Counted from the first letter of the stretch, positions 33,983 through 46,886 are shown. The stretch is 64,000 bases of DNA from Spinacia oleracea (GCF_020520425.1 NC_079487.1:108534141-108598140), one strand, 5' to 3'. The notes: generated from the sequence alone by a model not told the origin. Numbers and translations: made by a program.

Positions 33983-36382
33983 ATGGCAAATAACGCAAAC
34001 GATTCGATATTCAAATTGCGCTCAATTCTCGAAAAGGATAAATTAAGAGGCAACAACTTTCTTAACTAGCAAAGGAACTTGAAAATGTTTCTGATACAAG
34101 AAAGTAAGGAATATGTTTTGAAGGAGGCGATGCCCCGAAGCTGCAGGCGACGGGGTTACTCAAGTTGCCCTAAATCCTTGGGTAGATGCTAGCATGAATG
34201 TGAAATGTCTAATGCTTGCGACCATGAGTCCAGATATGCAGAAAATGATCATGGACTATATGCTTTAATGATCATTAGTGAGTTAATTAACATGTTCCAA
34301 GATCCAACTTGGACATAAAGGTTCAAAACTCAAAGTTAGATCCTTGAGACTAAACTCAAGAAAGAGAATTTGTTAGCCTACATGTTCTGAAGATGATTGA
34401 ATTATTTGAAAATAATACTAGGTTGGATTTGCAATGCACTCAGAAGATGGCAATAGCCACCATCCTCCACTACAAGAAATGGATTAATTTCCGACCGCCG
34501 AAAGTGGTCGGTAAAACACGAAATACGGTCAGTAAACTATTTAGCGACCGCCAACGGTCGTAAAAGGCCGGTCAGTATTCTCCCGGACAGTAATTTGGGA
34601 AACTCCGACTGAAAAGCTATCGACTGCTTAGTAGTTGGTATTTTATCGACCGCTTAGGTAGTCGGTAATTAACGACCGCCTACCGCAGTCGCTAAATAAC
34701 CGACTGCCAGTCGGTCGGTAAATTGAGTTAACGCAACAAAAAAAACATTGGAATCGGCTACTTTTTTCATAGTCGAATACGAAGTGCATTATATAGGTAT
34801 CAAAAATTGCCCAATTTAATATTAAAATGTATTATGACATAATTCACTTGCAAATGTGAAGTAACAAAAAGGAACTTTTATTATGACATAATTCACTTGA
34901 ATTACAATTACAAAGATGAGTATGAATAATTCTAAAAAAAAAATCGATCTAAAACTAAACATAAACCTCATACTATGTATACTTGAATTTATTTCCGTCC
35001 TTGTTCTCCCCAAATTTATCAAATCAACGATTCCTGCTATCAACAAATGACGAGATTAAATCCCTGCAAGTTCACGTTTTAACATATATAATAGATCGTT
35101 AAAAAAGTTAAAAAAAAAACATAAATACAATTTTATGCCCAGCTATGAAATTCCACGGGCTAAACAAAAAAACCAAATATAATTTATTTATTTTTTATAT
35201 ATTTTCACTAAATTCCTAGAAAATGCCCTGCACTATTGCAATTCAAATACAAAAAAGAAAATCAAAAATTACAAAGCTTACCTTATTGTGAAAACACATA
35301 CAAGATCTATTCTCCTTCTTCACCTCCAAGTATTTCCCTTCCATATCTGCTCTTTAGAGCTTTGTTCTTCAATACTTGACTCCTTAATTCATATCGAAGA
35401 TTTACTCAAATTCTTCACCTACATAAACAATTCAGCACACACAAACTCATCAGATTTAAATTTAAACAAAAAAAATATATATATAAGAAAAAATCAAATC
35501 ATTGAAATTAATTAAATGAAAGAGTTGAAAATGAAATTGAAAAAAAAATAGAAACAGAAGAAAAAGCTAGAGAGAAGAGATTGAGGGAGGTTGAAGAGAT
35601 ATGAGTGTCGGAAGAAAAGAAAAAAAAGATGAGAGAGATATTGAGGGAGGTTGAAGAGAGAGAAAGAGAAGGGGAGCTGGGGAGATGAGGGAAATTGAAG
35701 AGAGAGAGAGAGAAAGAAAAGGGGGATGTATACGGCGCACTAACGTGGGTTGGAGTTTAGTAGGAGTTCATCTTAGGGTTTCAAGCTAGGAAAATCTTTT
35801 TAAAAATAAATAAATACTCTTGGCGGTCGGCAAAAGCGGTCGGTATTTTAACGACTGTATAAAATACGGTCGGTAATTTAACGACCAACTAAAATACAAT
35901 CGGTAAATTTTTCAAATAGGCGGTTGGTAAAATTTATATTTATTTTAGAAATAGTCGGGTTTATACTGACTGCTATTTAGTTGTAACACATGGGAGAGCA
36001 GACGTTAATTTATCGACTGCTTTAGAAGCGGTCGGTAAATTTAAAAAATAGCGACTGCTTCTAAATCGGTCGGTAAATTAACGACTGCTTATAAATCGGT
36101 CGGTAAATTATGTTTTACACACTACTTTTATGGCGGTCGGTAAATTTAGTTGGTAATCAAGCGATTTCTTGTAGTGCTCCATTCTATTCGTAGCGAGCAT
36201 GATCAGTTTAAAATAGATAATTACAACTTGAGTAATTTGGATAAAACGCTTACTGAGTTTCAAGGCATGCTGAAAACTAATGAACAAACACTCAAAAGTG
36301 ACAGTAAGCATGATGTTCTTATGGTGCGTGGGGGTAAGTCGAGAGTGTCAGCTCATCAAAGCCAAAATAATGTAGAGCCATA
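33983..36382 (+). pseudogene. Copia gag remnant, split by a CACTA element
   Basis: It begins ATGGCAAATAACGC, equivalent to MANN of the open gag at 55866. It matches ILEKDKL, then has a stop in place of the Trp of FLDWQRN (the text reads AACTAGCAAAGG). It continues through KCLMLATMS and is interrupted at the CTC target duplication by 34468-36176. It resumes with LHSIRSEHDQFK and ends MVRGGKSRVSAHQ. Confidence 0.7.
34468..36176. mobile_element. CACTA element, 1709 bp, non-autonomous
   Basis: It begins CACTACAAGAAAT and ends ATTTCTTGTAGTG, a perfect 13-bp terminal inverted repeat. It is flanked by the 3-bp duplication CTC (34465-34467, 36177-36179). Both ends, about 300 bp each, are packed with iterated motifs such as CGGTCGGTAA, GACCGC and CGACTGC, the subterminal repeats to which CACTA transposase binds. 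The centre is A-rich with a GA-rich tract (35580-35730) and has no transposase. Confidence 0.9.
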
Positions 36383-36619
36383 AGACATGCAAATCAATGT
36401 GCAGTTGACAAGTGTCATTTTGTGATGTATTTGTCTTATTATATAAAAGAATATTTATATATTAATGTAAAGGTGTCCACTTACTCGTTAAATTAGATGT
36501 AATTCAAATCCATGTAAAAATATTGTTACAATTTGTAAATCGTGTATCGCACTAGTGTTATACTAGTTGGTGACTATTGGTCCGTAAATAGGTTCAAGCT
36601 GCAAAGTAACATGATCTTA

Positions 36620-36836
36620 GGCCTTATTCTGTTCACCTTATTTCCACTTATTACAGAAAAAATAAATTCAGATAAGTTCAGTTAAGTTCATATAAGATAA
36701 GTTCAGGAAAAATAAGGGTTGACTAAGTACAAATTATAACTAAAATAAGTTTTGATAAGTTCAGATAAGTTCAGTTAAGTTCAGATAAGATAAGTTCAGA
36801 AAAAATAAGTGGAAATCAGATGAATAGAACGCAACC
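36620..36836. mobile_element. PIF/Harbinger (Tourist-like) MITE, 217 bp
   Basis: Ends are inverse copies over about 33 bp (left GGCCTTATTCTGTTCACC, right arm GGTTGCGTTCTATTCATC when reversed, then TGATTTCCACTTATT-like). The flanks are TTA on both sides (36617-36619, 36837-36839). The core holds AAGTTCAGATAAGTTCAGTT direct repeats. No coding. Confidence 0.8.
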
Positions 36837-36863
36837 TTAGAGTATATTGTAAAGCCCTGGACG

Positions 36864-37142
36864 CACTACAAGAATTTGTATCTTTAACGACAACCTAATT
36901 ACGACGGGTTAAAAATCCCGTCGCAAAAGCCTTTTGCGACGGGGCAAACAACCAAACAATGACGGGAATGACCGTCGCAAATGTCTTTTACGACGGGTTT
37001 ACGATGGATTTACGACGGGATTTCTATTAACGACGGCCCCCTTTTATGACGGGTTCGCGACAGAAAATCCCGTCGTTAATCAATGATTATTGGCCTTTCG
37101 CGACGGGATTTCCCGTCGTTAATAGTACAATTTCTTGTAGTG
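36864..37142. mobile_element. CACTA-type miniature element, 279 bp
   Basis: Complete copy: CACTACAAGAATTTG at the left, TTTCTTGTAGTG at the right, with the 3-bp duplication ACG (36861-36863, 37143-37145). The interior is local palindromes (CGACGGG...CCCGTCG, GCAAAAG...CTTTTGC). No coding. Confidence 0.9.
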
Positions 37143-37406
37143 ACGGGAGATATTACCTGCCAAAAAATCAAATAACAAATGATACTATAGAATCATTGTT
37201 AAAACCCCAATTATAATATCGTATAAGATGCAAAGTATATAGTTTCAAGAAAAATAAGGACTAATGACCTTGTTCTATGCACCTGATTTTATTGAACATA
37301 AATTATTTTTCATATTAAGGCTAAATTTTAATGATTCAATATACTGTGTTGATTTTTATTGAAGATGTTAACTCTTACTGATTAAAATCTATGATTCACG
37401 TATTAT

Positions 37407-38087
37407 TAGGGATGGCAATGGGTCGGATCTGGACCGGGTCCGACAGGATCCAGACCCAGACCCGCTTTTTAAGAGGTGGATCCAGATCCGACCCAGATCC
37501 GTTAGGTCCAAAAAAATCAGATCCAGACCCAGATCCACTGGGTCTAATGGATTTAGGGTCGGATCTGGGTCCTAAATGGGTCTAAGCGTATTTGTTTTCC
37601 AAAAAAAATTGTCCCTCATTTTTCTTATAATATGTAATTTTTTCGCCCATTTTTTGTATGTAAACGTAACGTTGCTTTAATAAAACCACTAAATATGGAA
37701 TATTCGTTAATTTTGTTTAGGAAAAAAAATCATATTAGCCTTGTGATACAATAAGTATTTAAAGTTTCTAATATTATTATTTATATGTCACATCAAACAA
37801 TTTTTAAATAGTTTAGTATCATAAGAACTGAATAAAGTTTAGCACGCAAAGATTGAATTATATTTAAAGTTTAATAATTTTTTTAAAATTATATATATGG
37901 GTCTGTGTGTCGGATCTGGACCGGATCTGAATCTTTAATTCTTGGACCCGGACCCAGACCCGCCCCATTGAACAAAGACCCAGATCCGCCCCAGATCCAC
38001 AGGGTCTAATTTTTTGGACCCAGAACCTTAAAAATAGACCGGGTCCAACCGGATCTGGGTCGGGTCTTGGACCCATTGCCATCCCTA
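37407..38087. mobile_element. hAT-like element with degenerate GGATCTGG arrays, 681 bp
   Basis: Terminal repeats TAGGGATGGCAATGGGTC and GACCCATTGCCATCCCTA are perfect inverse copies over 18 bp. The flanks are the 8-bp duplication CGTATTAT (37399-37406, 38088-38095). The outer 160-200 bp on each side consist of GGATCTGG/GACCCAGATCC-type repeats, the centre is AT-rich. No coding. Confidence 0.88.
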
Positions 38088-38331
38088 CGTATTATGTTCA
38101 TTATTTTGTATTGATTAAAAATATTATAGCCATTGTAGGCTGGACACGCACACCACGAAATTGCCAAATTGGTCCATAGGAAAATCCAGCCCATTCTTGC
38201 TGAAATAGTTCATGACGGGATTGCTGGCATAAAGACCAGACCATATTCGATAAGATGCTTAAAGAATAAGGAGGTCAAATATTTTTGTTTTTGACGAAAA
38301 GAGCCCATATTTTAAATGGTCTTGTACAATA

Positions 38332-38685
38332 CTCACTCCGTCTCTTTTTGTTTTCTACGTTTGGTATTTTGCACGCGTTTTAACGACTAATTAATGTGCA
38401 TTAAGATTCTTCTAGGTTTTTCATGTAAACGAGGAAAATTACGTTTATTTATAATGTTTTCACTATTATCAAAATTCTGATATTGGAAAAATGAGAAAAA
38501 GTTAATGTCTTTATGGAAAAGTGTGAGGGATTAAATGACCAATGGATTTAATTGGTTAATATAATAACTTGTACAAATTTTGATAAAATATTAAATCATT
38601 TATGTAATAATATAAAAGGAAATGTAAATAACATTTTGAAACACCCAAAAAGGAAAACGTAAAAAACAAAAAGAGACGGAGAGAG
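38332..38685. mobile_element. Stowaway-like MITE, 354 bp
   Basis: Ends CTCACTCCGTCTCTTTTTGT and ACAAAAAGAGACGGAGAGAG are inverse copies; the flanks are TA on both sides (38330-38331, 38686-38687). It is AT-rich and noncoding. Confidence 0.82.
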
Positions 38686-38687
38686 TA

Positions 38688-40011
38688 AATTATTGCACAC
38701 GACAATAACTTTTACTCAGTTTTTTTTTTGGTAATTTTTAAAATATTTTGATTAACTTTTATATTATAAAAAAATAAATTATGGATAAACATTTCAAAGA
38801 TTATATGGTTACGTTTATACGAAGTACTACGTACATGACTAGTGCACTTTTAAAGGATAATTTTTATTAAAGTGAAAATTTTATCATTAAAAAATAGATA
38901 AGTTTTACATTGTATCAAGTTAACTTTTAAGCAATACAATATTAGATCATGTGCATGTATGGGTATTCAAAAAATTTATTTTACCATTTTTTGTAAAATA
39001 TTAGAATAACAAAAGAATTGTACAAAAAAAAAAAGTAATACGATCTTGCAAATTTTCAAAACATTATAAAGTTATGATATATTTTATGATTTTACAAATA
39101 TTATTTTTGAGAAATAAAATTAATTACAGTTGAAAATTTACATTGAAGATCAAATAGATAGGGAAAGATAAAATTTTAGTTAAAATACTGAATTTTTTCC
39201 ATAAAAGTTAATTGAGATATATAAATAAATAAAAACTAAGAAAAATTCTGGCGGGGAAATTTATCGCCAGGAAATAACATGTGTCACTCCTAATATTTCG
39301 TATCTGTTTTAGTATAATGTAATAGATGAGTTAATTTTTACTCCGATATACAGTATTTATTTGTACATCACCTTAATTACGAACTTGTAGGACATATTTG
39401 ATGATTCAAATTGTCTATCCAATTATTTGTACAACAATTGTATATGTCGTTTCTTCTTATTGGTCGATATTTGTAATTAGTCAACCACTTTTATTTTCAT
39501 ATCTAAAATAAGATAATGTTAACCTATGAGAAGAAGTACGTAGTCATCTACTAATGCATTTATGATGCATTGTTCGACAGAAGATTCATCGGTGAGAGAG
39601 AAATATGGAAAGATAAAATATAATGTTTATGCGAGTAAAGTAGCACAAACATTTCAAAGCATCAGATGTACACTAATTTGTTGAATGATGACTCTCTCTA
39701 TTTTTATCACTCCTTTATTTAGGCTCCCATCTTTCACCTCCTCCATTCACATCGTATATATGAATTGAGATATGAACTTATACATTTGTTATGGAGACAA
39801 AATGAGGAAAGTCAGGCTTGAATTTTCGCCGGAGTTGTGGAAATAAGGGTAATTAGTTATGTTAGTGTAACTTTTCCTCCATATAAATTTAGGGTAATAA
39901 TTTTTTATTGAGAATAAAGGTAACTAGTTTTATTAGGGTAACTTTTATTGAGAATAAGGTTAACTTTTATCAAGAATATGGGTATTATTACTGTAGATCG
40001 GGGACAATTTT
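38688..40011. other. Intergenic sequence with a dispersed repeat
   Basis: Text at 38750-38935 (ATTATGGATAAACAT, TATATGGTTA, TCATTAAAAAATAG, GTTAACTTTTAAGCA) is a diverged copy of 32600-32770. The rest is AT-rich and noncoding. Confidence 0.4.
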
Positions 40012-40019
40012 TTTGGGTA

Positions 40020-40850
40020 AAGTAGTCAACCCCACAAATGTGACCAATTTCAACCCGTAAATGAATGACTCGTACCCGAACCTGGCATCTGACCGAAATA
40101 TAACCGATAACAGAACTGAGTCAACTGACCCTACTGGAAAATGACCCGAACCCGATTCAACACCCGATCCAATGTCAACCCGAAAACGATTATAACCTGA
40201 TGAAACCTGTTATTGAACCAACTCGTGACAACCCGTTACCTGATTTTACTCGACTTGTTATTGAACCAACTCATGACAACCCGTTACCTGATTTTACTCG
40301 ACCTGTTGACAACCCGATTTGCCATTGACCTAATTAAATAATAACTTAAATCAAGTTAATATTGTTTTTTATAATTACCTAATCTAGAACAAGTGAAAAG
40401 CGTTAAACCAAATTTAACAAAATTTATAAAAGTTACTCCGTAATTATAAGGTGAAAACTTGACTAGACCTGATAGTTATCGGACCCGGTCTTAACCCATG
40501 TCCGATAGTGAACTCGACCTGAAATTTAACCGACCCGATAATTATCCGATCCGAACTTGACCCGAATCCAAAATTAACTACTACAAGTATAACTCAAACC
40601 CGACTCGTTAAGACCCAAACTCGAAATTGTGCCCGACTAGAAAACGACCCGACCTGAACCCGACCCAAACCCGACTTATACCGCGAAATGAAAAATAACC
40701 CCACATGACCCGCCAAATAATCAAATTGACCGAACCCGACCTGCACCCAGGTGATAAAATGACCCAACATTACCCGACCAGATCATGACCCGAGACCCGA
40801 AATGACCAAACCCGACTCGAGTAACTGTTTGACAACTCTAAGTAAACCCT
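40020..40850. repeat. Degenerate ACCCGA-type repeat block
   Basis: About 830 bp are dominated by AACCCGA, GACCCG and CCGACC words spaced irregularly. It ends near GTTTGACAACTC, which resembles a hAT-type terminus, but no left partner was found. Low-complexity transposon remnant. Confidence 0.5.
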
Positions 40851-40954
40851 ATACCCAGTTGAGTTTTTTGAAAATTGTAATGCCCTTTTAGCTCATTTGA
40901 AGGAAAAAAAAACTATAACTGGCATGACCAAAACCATTTGTCTGGCCGTATGAC

Positions 40955-41651
40955 TAGACTTGGAAAAACTGACCTGAACCCGAGAATACGTGATCCGATC
41001 TATAACCCGAAATTGATCTGAAACGACGATCCGAAATTAACCCAAAAATCAAATAGAACCGACCAAACCCGAAACCGACCCAAAAGTGATTTGACTTAAA
41101 ATGACTCGGTACCCGAACGACCCGAACCAAAGTACCCAAATCGATCTTACCCGAAATCAAACTAACCCGAATCGAAAATAACTGTAAATTTTAAATCAAT
41201 CCGTATCGATCCGAACTGAATAGCAACCCGAATTTACCAATTAGTTTTAAATACAAGCTTTTTTTTTTTTTTGCTTTTAATATTTTAATTATATTATTTT
41301 ATATTATTATTATTATTATAAAATTCTTTTTATTAATTTATACTTTTTTATGTTATAGGAAAAAGGTTTGATAATATTATGATAGTGACCACCAAATCTA
41401 AAGAGAAATAGCCTAATTAAAGCTCCAAATTTGAAAAATCTGATCCAATTCGAAAAACTCGATCCAACCCAAAAGACCCGATTTATTATGACCTGATATG
41501 ATACGAACCGATCCGATATTGACCCGAACCAGACGCGATCCAATTATAAAATACCGAAGTTATCCCGATCCATACCCAAAATCGACCTGGAAAAAAATGA
41601 GATGACCCGATCCGAATGGATCCGATCCAAACGACCCGTTTACCAGGTCTA
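40955..41651. mobile_element. hAT-like element with degenerate CCCGA arrays, 697 bp
   Basis: Ends TAGACTTGGAAAAAC and GTTTACCAGGTCTA are imperfect inverse copies. The flanks CGTATGAC (40947-40954) and TGTATGAC (41652-41659) agree at 7 of 8 positions. Both ends are filled with ACCCGA/GATCCGA words, the centre is AT-rich. Confidence 0.75.
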
Positions 41652-41968
41652 TGTATGACAAACTAGTACGTACTTAAATAGACGGACTATTAATTTGTTT
41701 GCTCTCTTTCAAGGCTTCAATAAAAACAGAACCTACCCTGTTTAGTTACAAACTTGTTGCCAGACAGAAATTTAATAAATTATATCGATGCTCCTGATGT
41801 TATATAACTTTGTAATCAATCATTCATTAATAAATCTGGAAGACAACTTCTACAATTGTGAAAACAAACTAAAAATTTAAGCTTCTAATTAGAGATTAAT
41901 ATAATCTGAACAGAAACAACATATTGGAAATACGATTTTTACTCGTATTAGGAACTTTCTTAATGGAA

Positions 41969-43231
<1,263 letters not shown>

Positions 43232-43290
43232 ATTTTGAAAAAGGATGTTTGTTAGGAAGTGTGTTTGGAACAAGCTTAAGGAAATGCATG

Positions 43291-43300
43291 ATATTTATAG
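43291..43300 (-). promoter_or_regulatory. TATA box of the first peroxidase gene
   Basis: The minus strand reads CTATAAATAT, 60-70 bp upstream of the ATG at 43231, a normal spacing. The following ATCATGCA text is shared with the paralogue. Confidence 0.65.
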
Positions 43301-44254
43301 TGATCATTTTGCATGCTTAAGGTAAAAGTAATTCTCAAGGCTACAATGTATTTGGTTGTAATACGTTGAACGTAGAACAAAGAAATGTCATTGGTTGAAA
43401 GCGATCAGCGATCAAAATAAAGGTCAAAAGACAAAAATAAAAGTCAAATTTAAACGAAGCCATAATTATGCAACTGTTCACAAGACTTTTGGAAGAACAA
43501 CTTTTTTGGACAAAGAAAAGATATATACCGACAATATACGACTTAGTCAATGGAGTTTTGGTGCAAATTTGTCAAATTGTGGCGCACACCTGCTCAGCTA
43601 ACTAACAAGAGATTTTGGTTGGTATGTAATCAAGGTTTTTTTGCGGACAAAATTCAAAAAACATAATACCAAATGAAGTTTGACATTGTTACAAGTTGGA
43701 TGTAATTGTTATTGGAAAATATTGAACTAGTAATTGCATAATTAATGAGTTAGCAAAATCTAATGGGTCAAAAAAATTGAGGAGAAAAACGAGCGAGTAG
43801 TACAAAGACAAAGTGTTCATAAGTACATACGTTAGGAGCAATATCTTGAAGACAATACATGGTTCTCCAAAATCGAATTGATTCCTAAAGAAATTAGTTT
43901 TACAAGCTGATGGTCTACAGATTTACCATCCTTTTTACCAGGAGTCCAACAAATACACTTACAATAAGTGTAAATTGTAAAGCCTCAACACAAAATCTAG
44001 TTCAAAAAAATGAGTGGCATCATTCAGAAGATGATGGATAACAACCCGTCAATCCAAAGAAAAATCCAAAATTATTGAAATACTATTATAAAAATTAGTG
44101 TCACCTTAAGAATTGGCTTATACTTCATAATAGATCGAGATAAACAAAATAATAAACAAATCTGCATTGAATTATATTCCTTCGTTACTTAAAGTTTTTT
44201 ACACTTACTTTTGTATGGACTCCAATTCAATATTTAACCACTATAGTATATATA
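43301..44254. other. Upstream region of the first peroxidase, no other gene
   Basis: AT-rich, only short frames without domains. It contains whatever promoter elements lie upstream of the TATA box; none could be named with confidence. Confidence 0.3.
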
Positions 44255-44487
44255 TTCCCTCCGTATTTTAAAAAGAGGTACACTTTCCTTAAACAGCTGT
44301 ATTTTAAAAAGAGATACACTTTCCTTTTTTGACATGTTTTGTTCTCCATTCCCCATTATATTAATATTCCTCTCTTTCTTATGGTCCCCACACTTACTCA
44401 CTTCATCTTTTAACTATAATAAATAATTCATCAACTACCTCACTTTCATCTTATTTTAATAAATTCAACTCACTCTCCTAAAATCAG
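44255..44487. mobile_element. Stowaway-like MITE, left half only
   Basis: It begins TTCCCTCCGTATTTT and matches the reverse complement of the complete MITE at 47580-47852, through ATAAATAATTCATCAACTAC and CTCACTCTCCTA. It stops where the LINE begins (GTGCCG at 44488-44493 is the last matching text). The first 70 bp contain a partial duplication of the terminus (TATTTTAAAAAGAG twice). Confidence 0.7.
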
Positions 44488-44488
44488 G

Positions 44489-46532
44489 TGCCGACATCTT
44501 GGTGATCAAGCTCTTAAGGGTATTGGTGATGATAAAACACCTGGTCTTGATGGACTTACTGCTGTTTTCTTCAAAAAGACTTGGCACATTATCAAGATGG
44601 ATGTTTACAAAGCAGTTATGGAGGTGTTTACTACCAACACTATGCTGTCCCAGTATAATTGTACCTCTGTTACTCTTGTTCCAAAGGTGGCTAATCCCAC
44701 TAAAGTCAAAGACTTTAGGCCTATTGCCTGCTGCAATGTTGTTTACAAGCTAGTCTCCAAAATTCTCACTACAAGAATGCAGCATATAATTGGTGATGTT
44801 GTTAGTGATGCTCAATCTGGTTTTATCCCTGAGAGACAGATTTCTGATAACATCTTGCTTGCTACTGAACTGATTAATTAAAGGCTACACCAGGGCCCAT
44901 ATATCTCCTAGATGCCTACTTAAAGTGGATCTAAAAAAGGCCTATGACTCTATTGAATGGAGTTTTCTCAAAGAGGTGATGACTGAACTAGGCTTCCCTG
45001 ACAGATTTGTGACTTGGGTGTTTAGCTGCATCACAACTGTTTCCTATAGCATCCTGATTAATGGCAAACCCACTAAGCCTTTCAGTGCAAAGAAAGGGCT
45101 AAGGCAGGGGGATCCTATGTCCCCTTTCCTTTTTGCAATTGGCATGGAATATCTTACTAGGCACCTTCAGCAGCTCCAAACTCAAACTGCTTTCAACTTC
45201 CATCCCAAGTGTAAAAAGTTGGCTATTACTCATCTCATGTTTGCTGATGATCTACTTATGTTCTCTAGAGCAGATATTCATTCTGTGCAGATGCTGCTTT
45301 CTGCTTTCCATCAGTTCTCTGTTGCTTCTGGCCTTGAGGATAATCTTGATAAAAGTAACATCTATCTTGGTGGGATCTCTTCCACTGAGAAAGCTGCAAT
45401 CTTAGCTGCTGTTCATATTCCTGAAGGGGCCTTCCCATTTAGGTATCTTGGTGTGCCCCTTGCTACAAAAAAGCTAGCTTATAATCAATGCAGGCCTTTG
45501 ATTGAGAAAGTAGTGGCTAGAGCCAAAACTTGGACAGCTAGGAATCTCACCTATGCTGGCAGGCTGCAACTGGTGCAAACTATTCTTCTAAGCATGCAAT
45601 CATTCTGGTGTCAGATCTTCATCTTGCCTAAGAAGGTAATTAAGGAGATTCAAAACTTCTGTAGAATTTTCTTGTGGACTGGTCACACTGATCCATCAAG
45701 GAAGTCTTTGGTTGCTTGGTTCAATTTGTGCCTCCCTAAAACTGCAGGGGGGTGGAATATTAAAGAGATGAGTCTTTGGAACAAAGCTGCAGTAGCTAAG
45801 CTATTATGGGCACTGACACACAAAAAAGATAAGTTGTGGTGTAGGTGGGTGCACACCTACTATATTAAGGGAAGATCTCTTGATACTAAGTGGCCTGCTA
45901 CTATGTCTTGGCCACTTAAGAAGATTTTATCTTCTGTTCAAATGATTGAAGATGTGGGAGGTTGGGTTACAGTTTGCAGGAATGGAAAATTTTCTATCAA
46001 AAAGATGTATCAGTGTCTTCTTGGTGATCATGTGAAAGTGCCATGGAGAAGGATTGTATGCAACAACAAAGCATCCCCTAAGAGCTTGTTTATAACTTGG
46101 CTTGCTCTTTGGAATAGGCTCCCTACTAGGGACAGGTTGGTGGCTTGGAAGATCACTACTGTGGAGGATTGCCCCTTGTGTACTACAAAGAAAGAATCTG
46201 CAGCACATTTGTTCTTTGAGTGTGATTATTCTGCTGCAGTCTGGAATACTATTCTGCATAGCCTAAAGTTTACCAGGACAGCTTCTTCTTTTGACCAAGA
46301 GTTAGCATGGATTCTGAAAGCTGCCAAGAGAACTGGGGACAGATACAAGCTGCTTGTTATGTATTTTGCTGAGTGCTTGTACAGCATCTGGTTGCAGAGG
46401 AATGAAATGGTGTTTAACCACAAATGTAGGAAGCCTGCTGATATTGTTCCAGATATCATGTTTAGAGTTGCTTGTAGGGCAACTGCTAGCCAGCATATAT
46501 GTTTCTGCTTACTTAGCCTGTGTTGTAGTTGA
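44489..46532 (+). pseudogene. LINE reverse transcriptase fragment with one frameshift
   Basis: The first frame (to 44881) has DDKTPGLDGLTAVFFKKTW, SVTLVPKV and FRPIACCNVVYKL. A single-base-scale frameshift near 44877-44885 moves the text to the frame 44925-46532, with VDLKKAYDSIEWSF, LRQGDPMSPFLFAIGMEYL, catalytic FADDLLMF and the C-terminal zinc-binding RVT domain (LCTTKKESAAHLFFECDYSA). The endonuclease part is absent. Similar to, but not the same as, the LINE at 391-5121. Confidence 0.88.
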
Positions 46533-46664
46533 TTAGTTGTTGGCTGTTGCTTTGCTGTTGATTATGTTGTACTGGTGGTCTGGCTTAACTGCTTCCTAGT
46601 TTTGACTAGGTGTAATTCCCTCTTTTGGTAATAAAATATCTTTATTTGCCAAAAAAAAAAAAAA
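44489..46664 (+). mobile_element. 5'-truncated L1-type LINE
   Basis: Only the reverse transcriptase half of ORF2 and the 3' UTR are present. The 3' end has AATAAA at 46630-46635 and a 14-bp A-tail at about 46651-46664, as expected for a LINE. It starts abruptly inside a Stowaway MITE, the usual result of incomplete reverse transcription. Target duplications were not found. Confidence 0.85.
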
Positions 46665-46886
46665 CTATGCATTAAGTTACTAACTCATAATTTTTAATTT
46701 TCTACTAATTTTTTTAGAGTGGGAATTACTATTAATTAATAACTAATTAAATTATGATTATTTAAAATAGAAGTAATTAATTAATTAGTTTAAATAGTAA
46801 TTTAATTAAATTATGAGTTCAAATAACTAGTAATTAATTGCTTCTATTTTAAATAATCATAATTTCAATAACTCATAATTTTACTA

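Larger units (their letters stand above)
31441..36382 (+). mobile_element. Decayed Copia leader and gag remnant
   Basis: Segments 31441-31549, 32416-32530, 33215-34467 and 36177-36382 align by eye, in order, to 54860-56480 of the plus-strand Copia element. Shared text includes GTGAATGGTA, GACTAGTATG, AAGGATTTTAGTTCACTT and the gag start ATGGCAAA. Three DNA elements split it. Both LTRs and pol are missing. Confidence 0.75.

Noticed and set aside
37391-37585. Frame with Asp-Pro-Asp-Pro-Leu repeats
   Set aside because: It translates the GGATCTGG array of a hAT-like element, no protein family.
40020-40850. ACCCGA-rich tract considered as interstitial telomere repeats
   Set aside because: Plant telomere repeats are CCCTAAA; the words here are irregular and differ.
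44925-46532. Considered as an independent intact reverse transcriptase gene
   Set aside because: It is the downstream part of a frameshifted, 5'-truncated LINE with no endonuclease.
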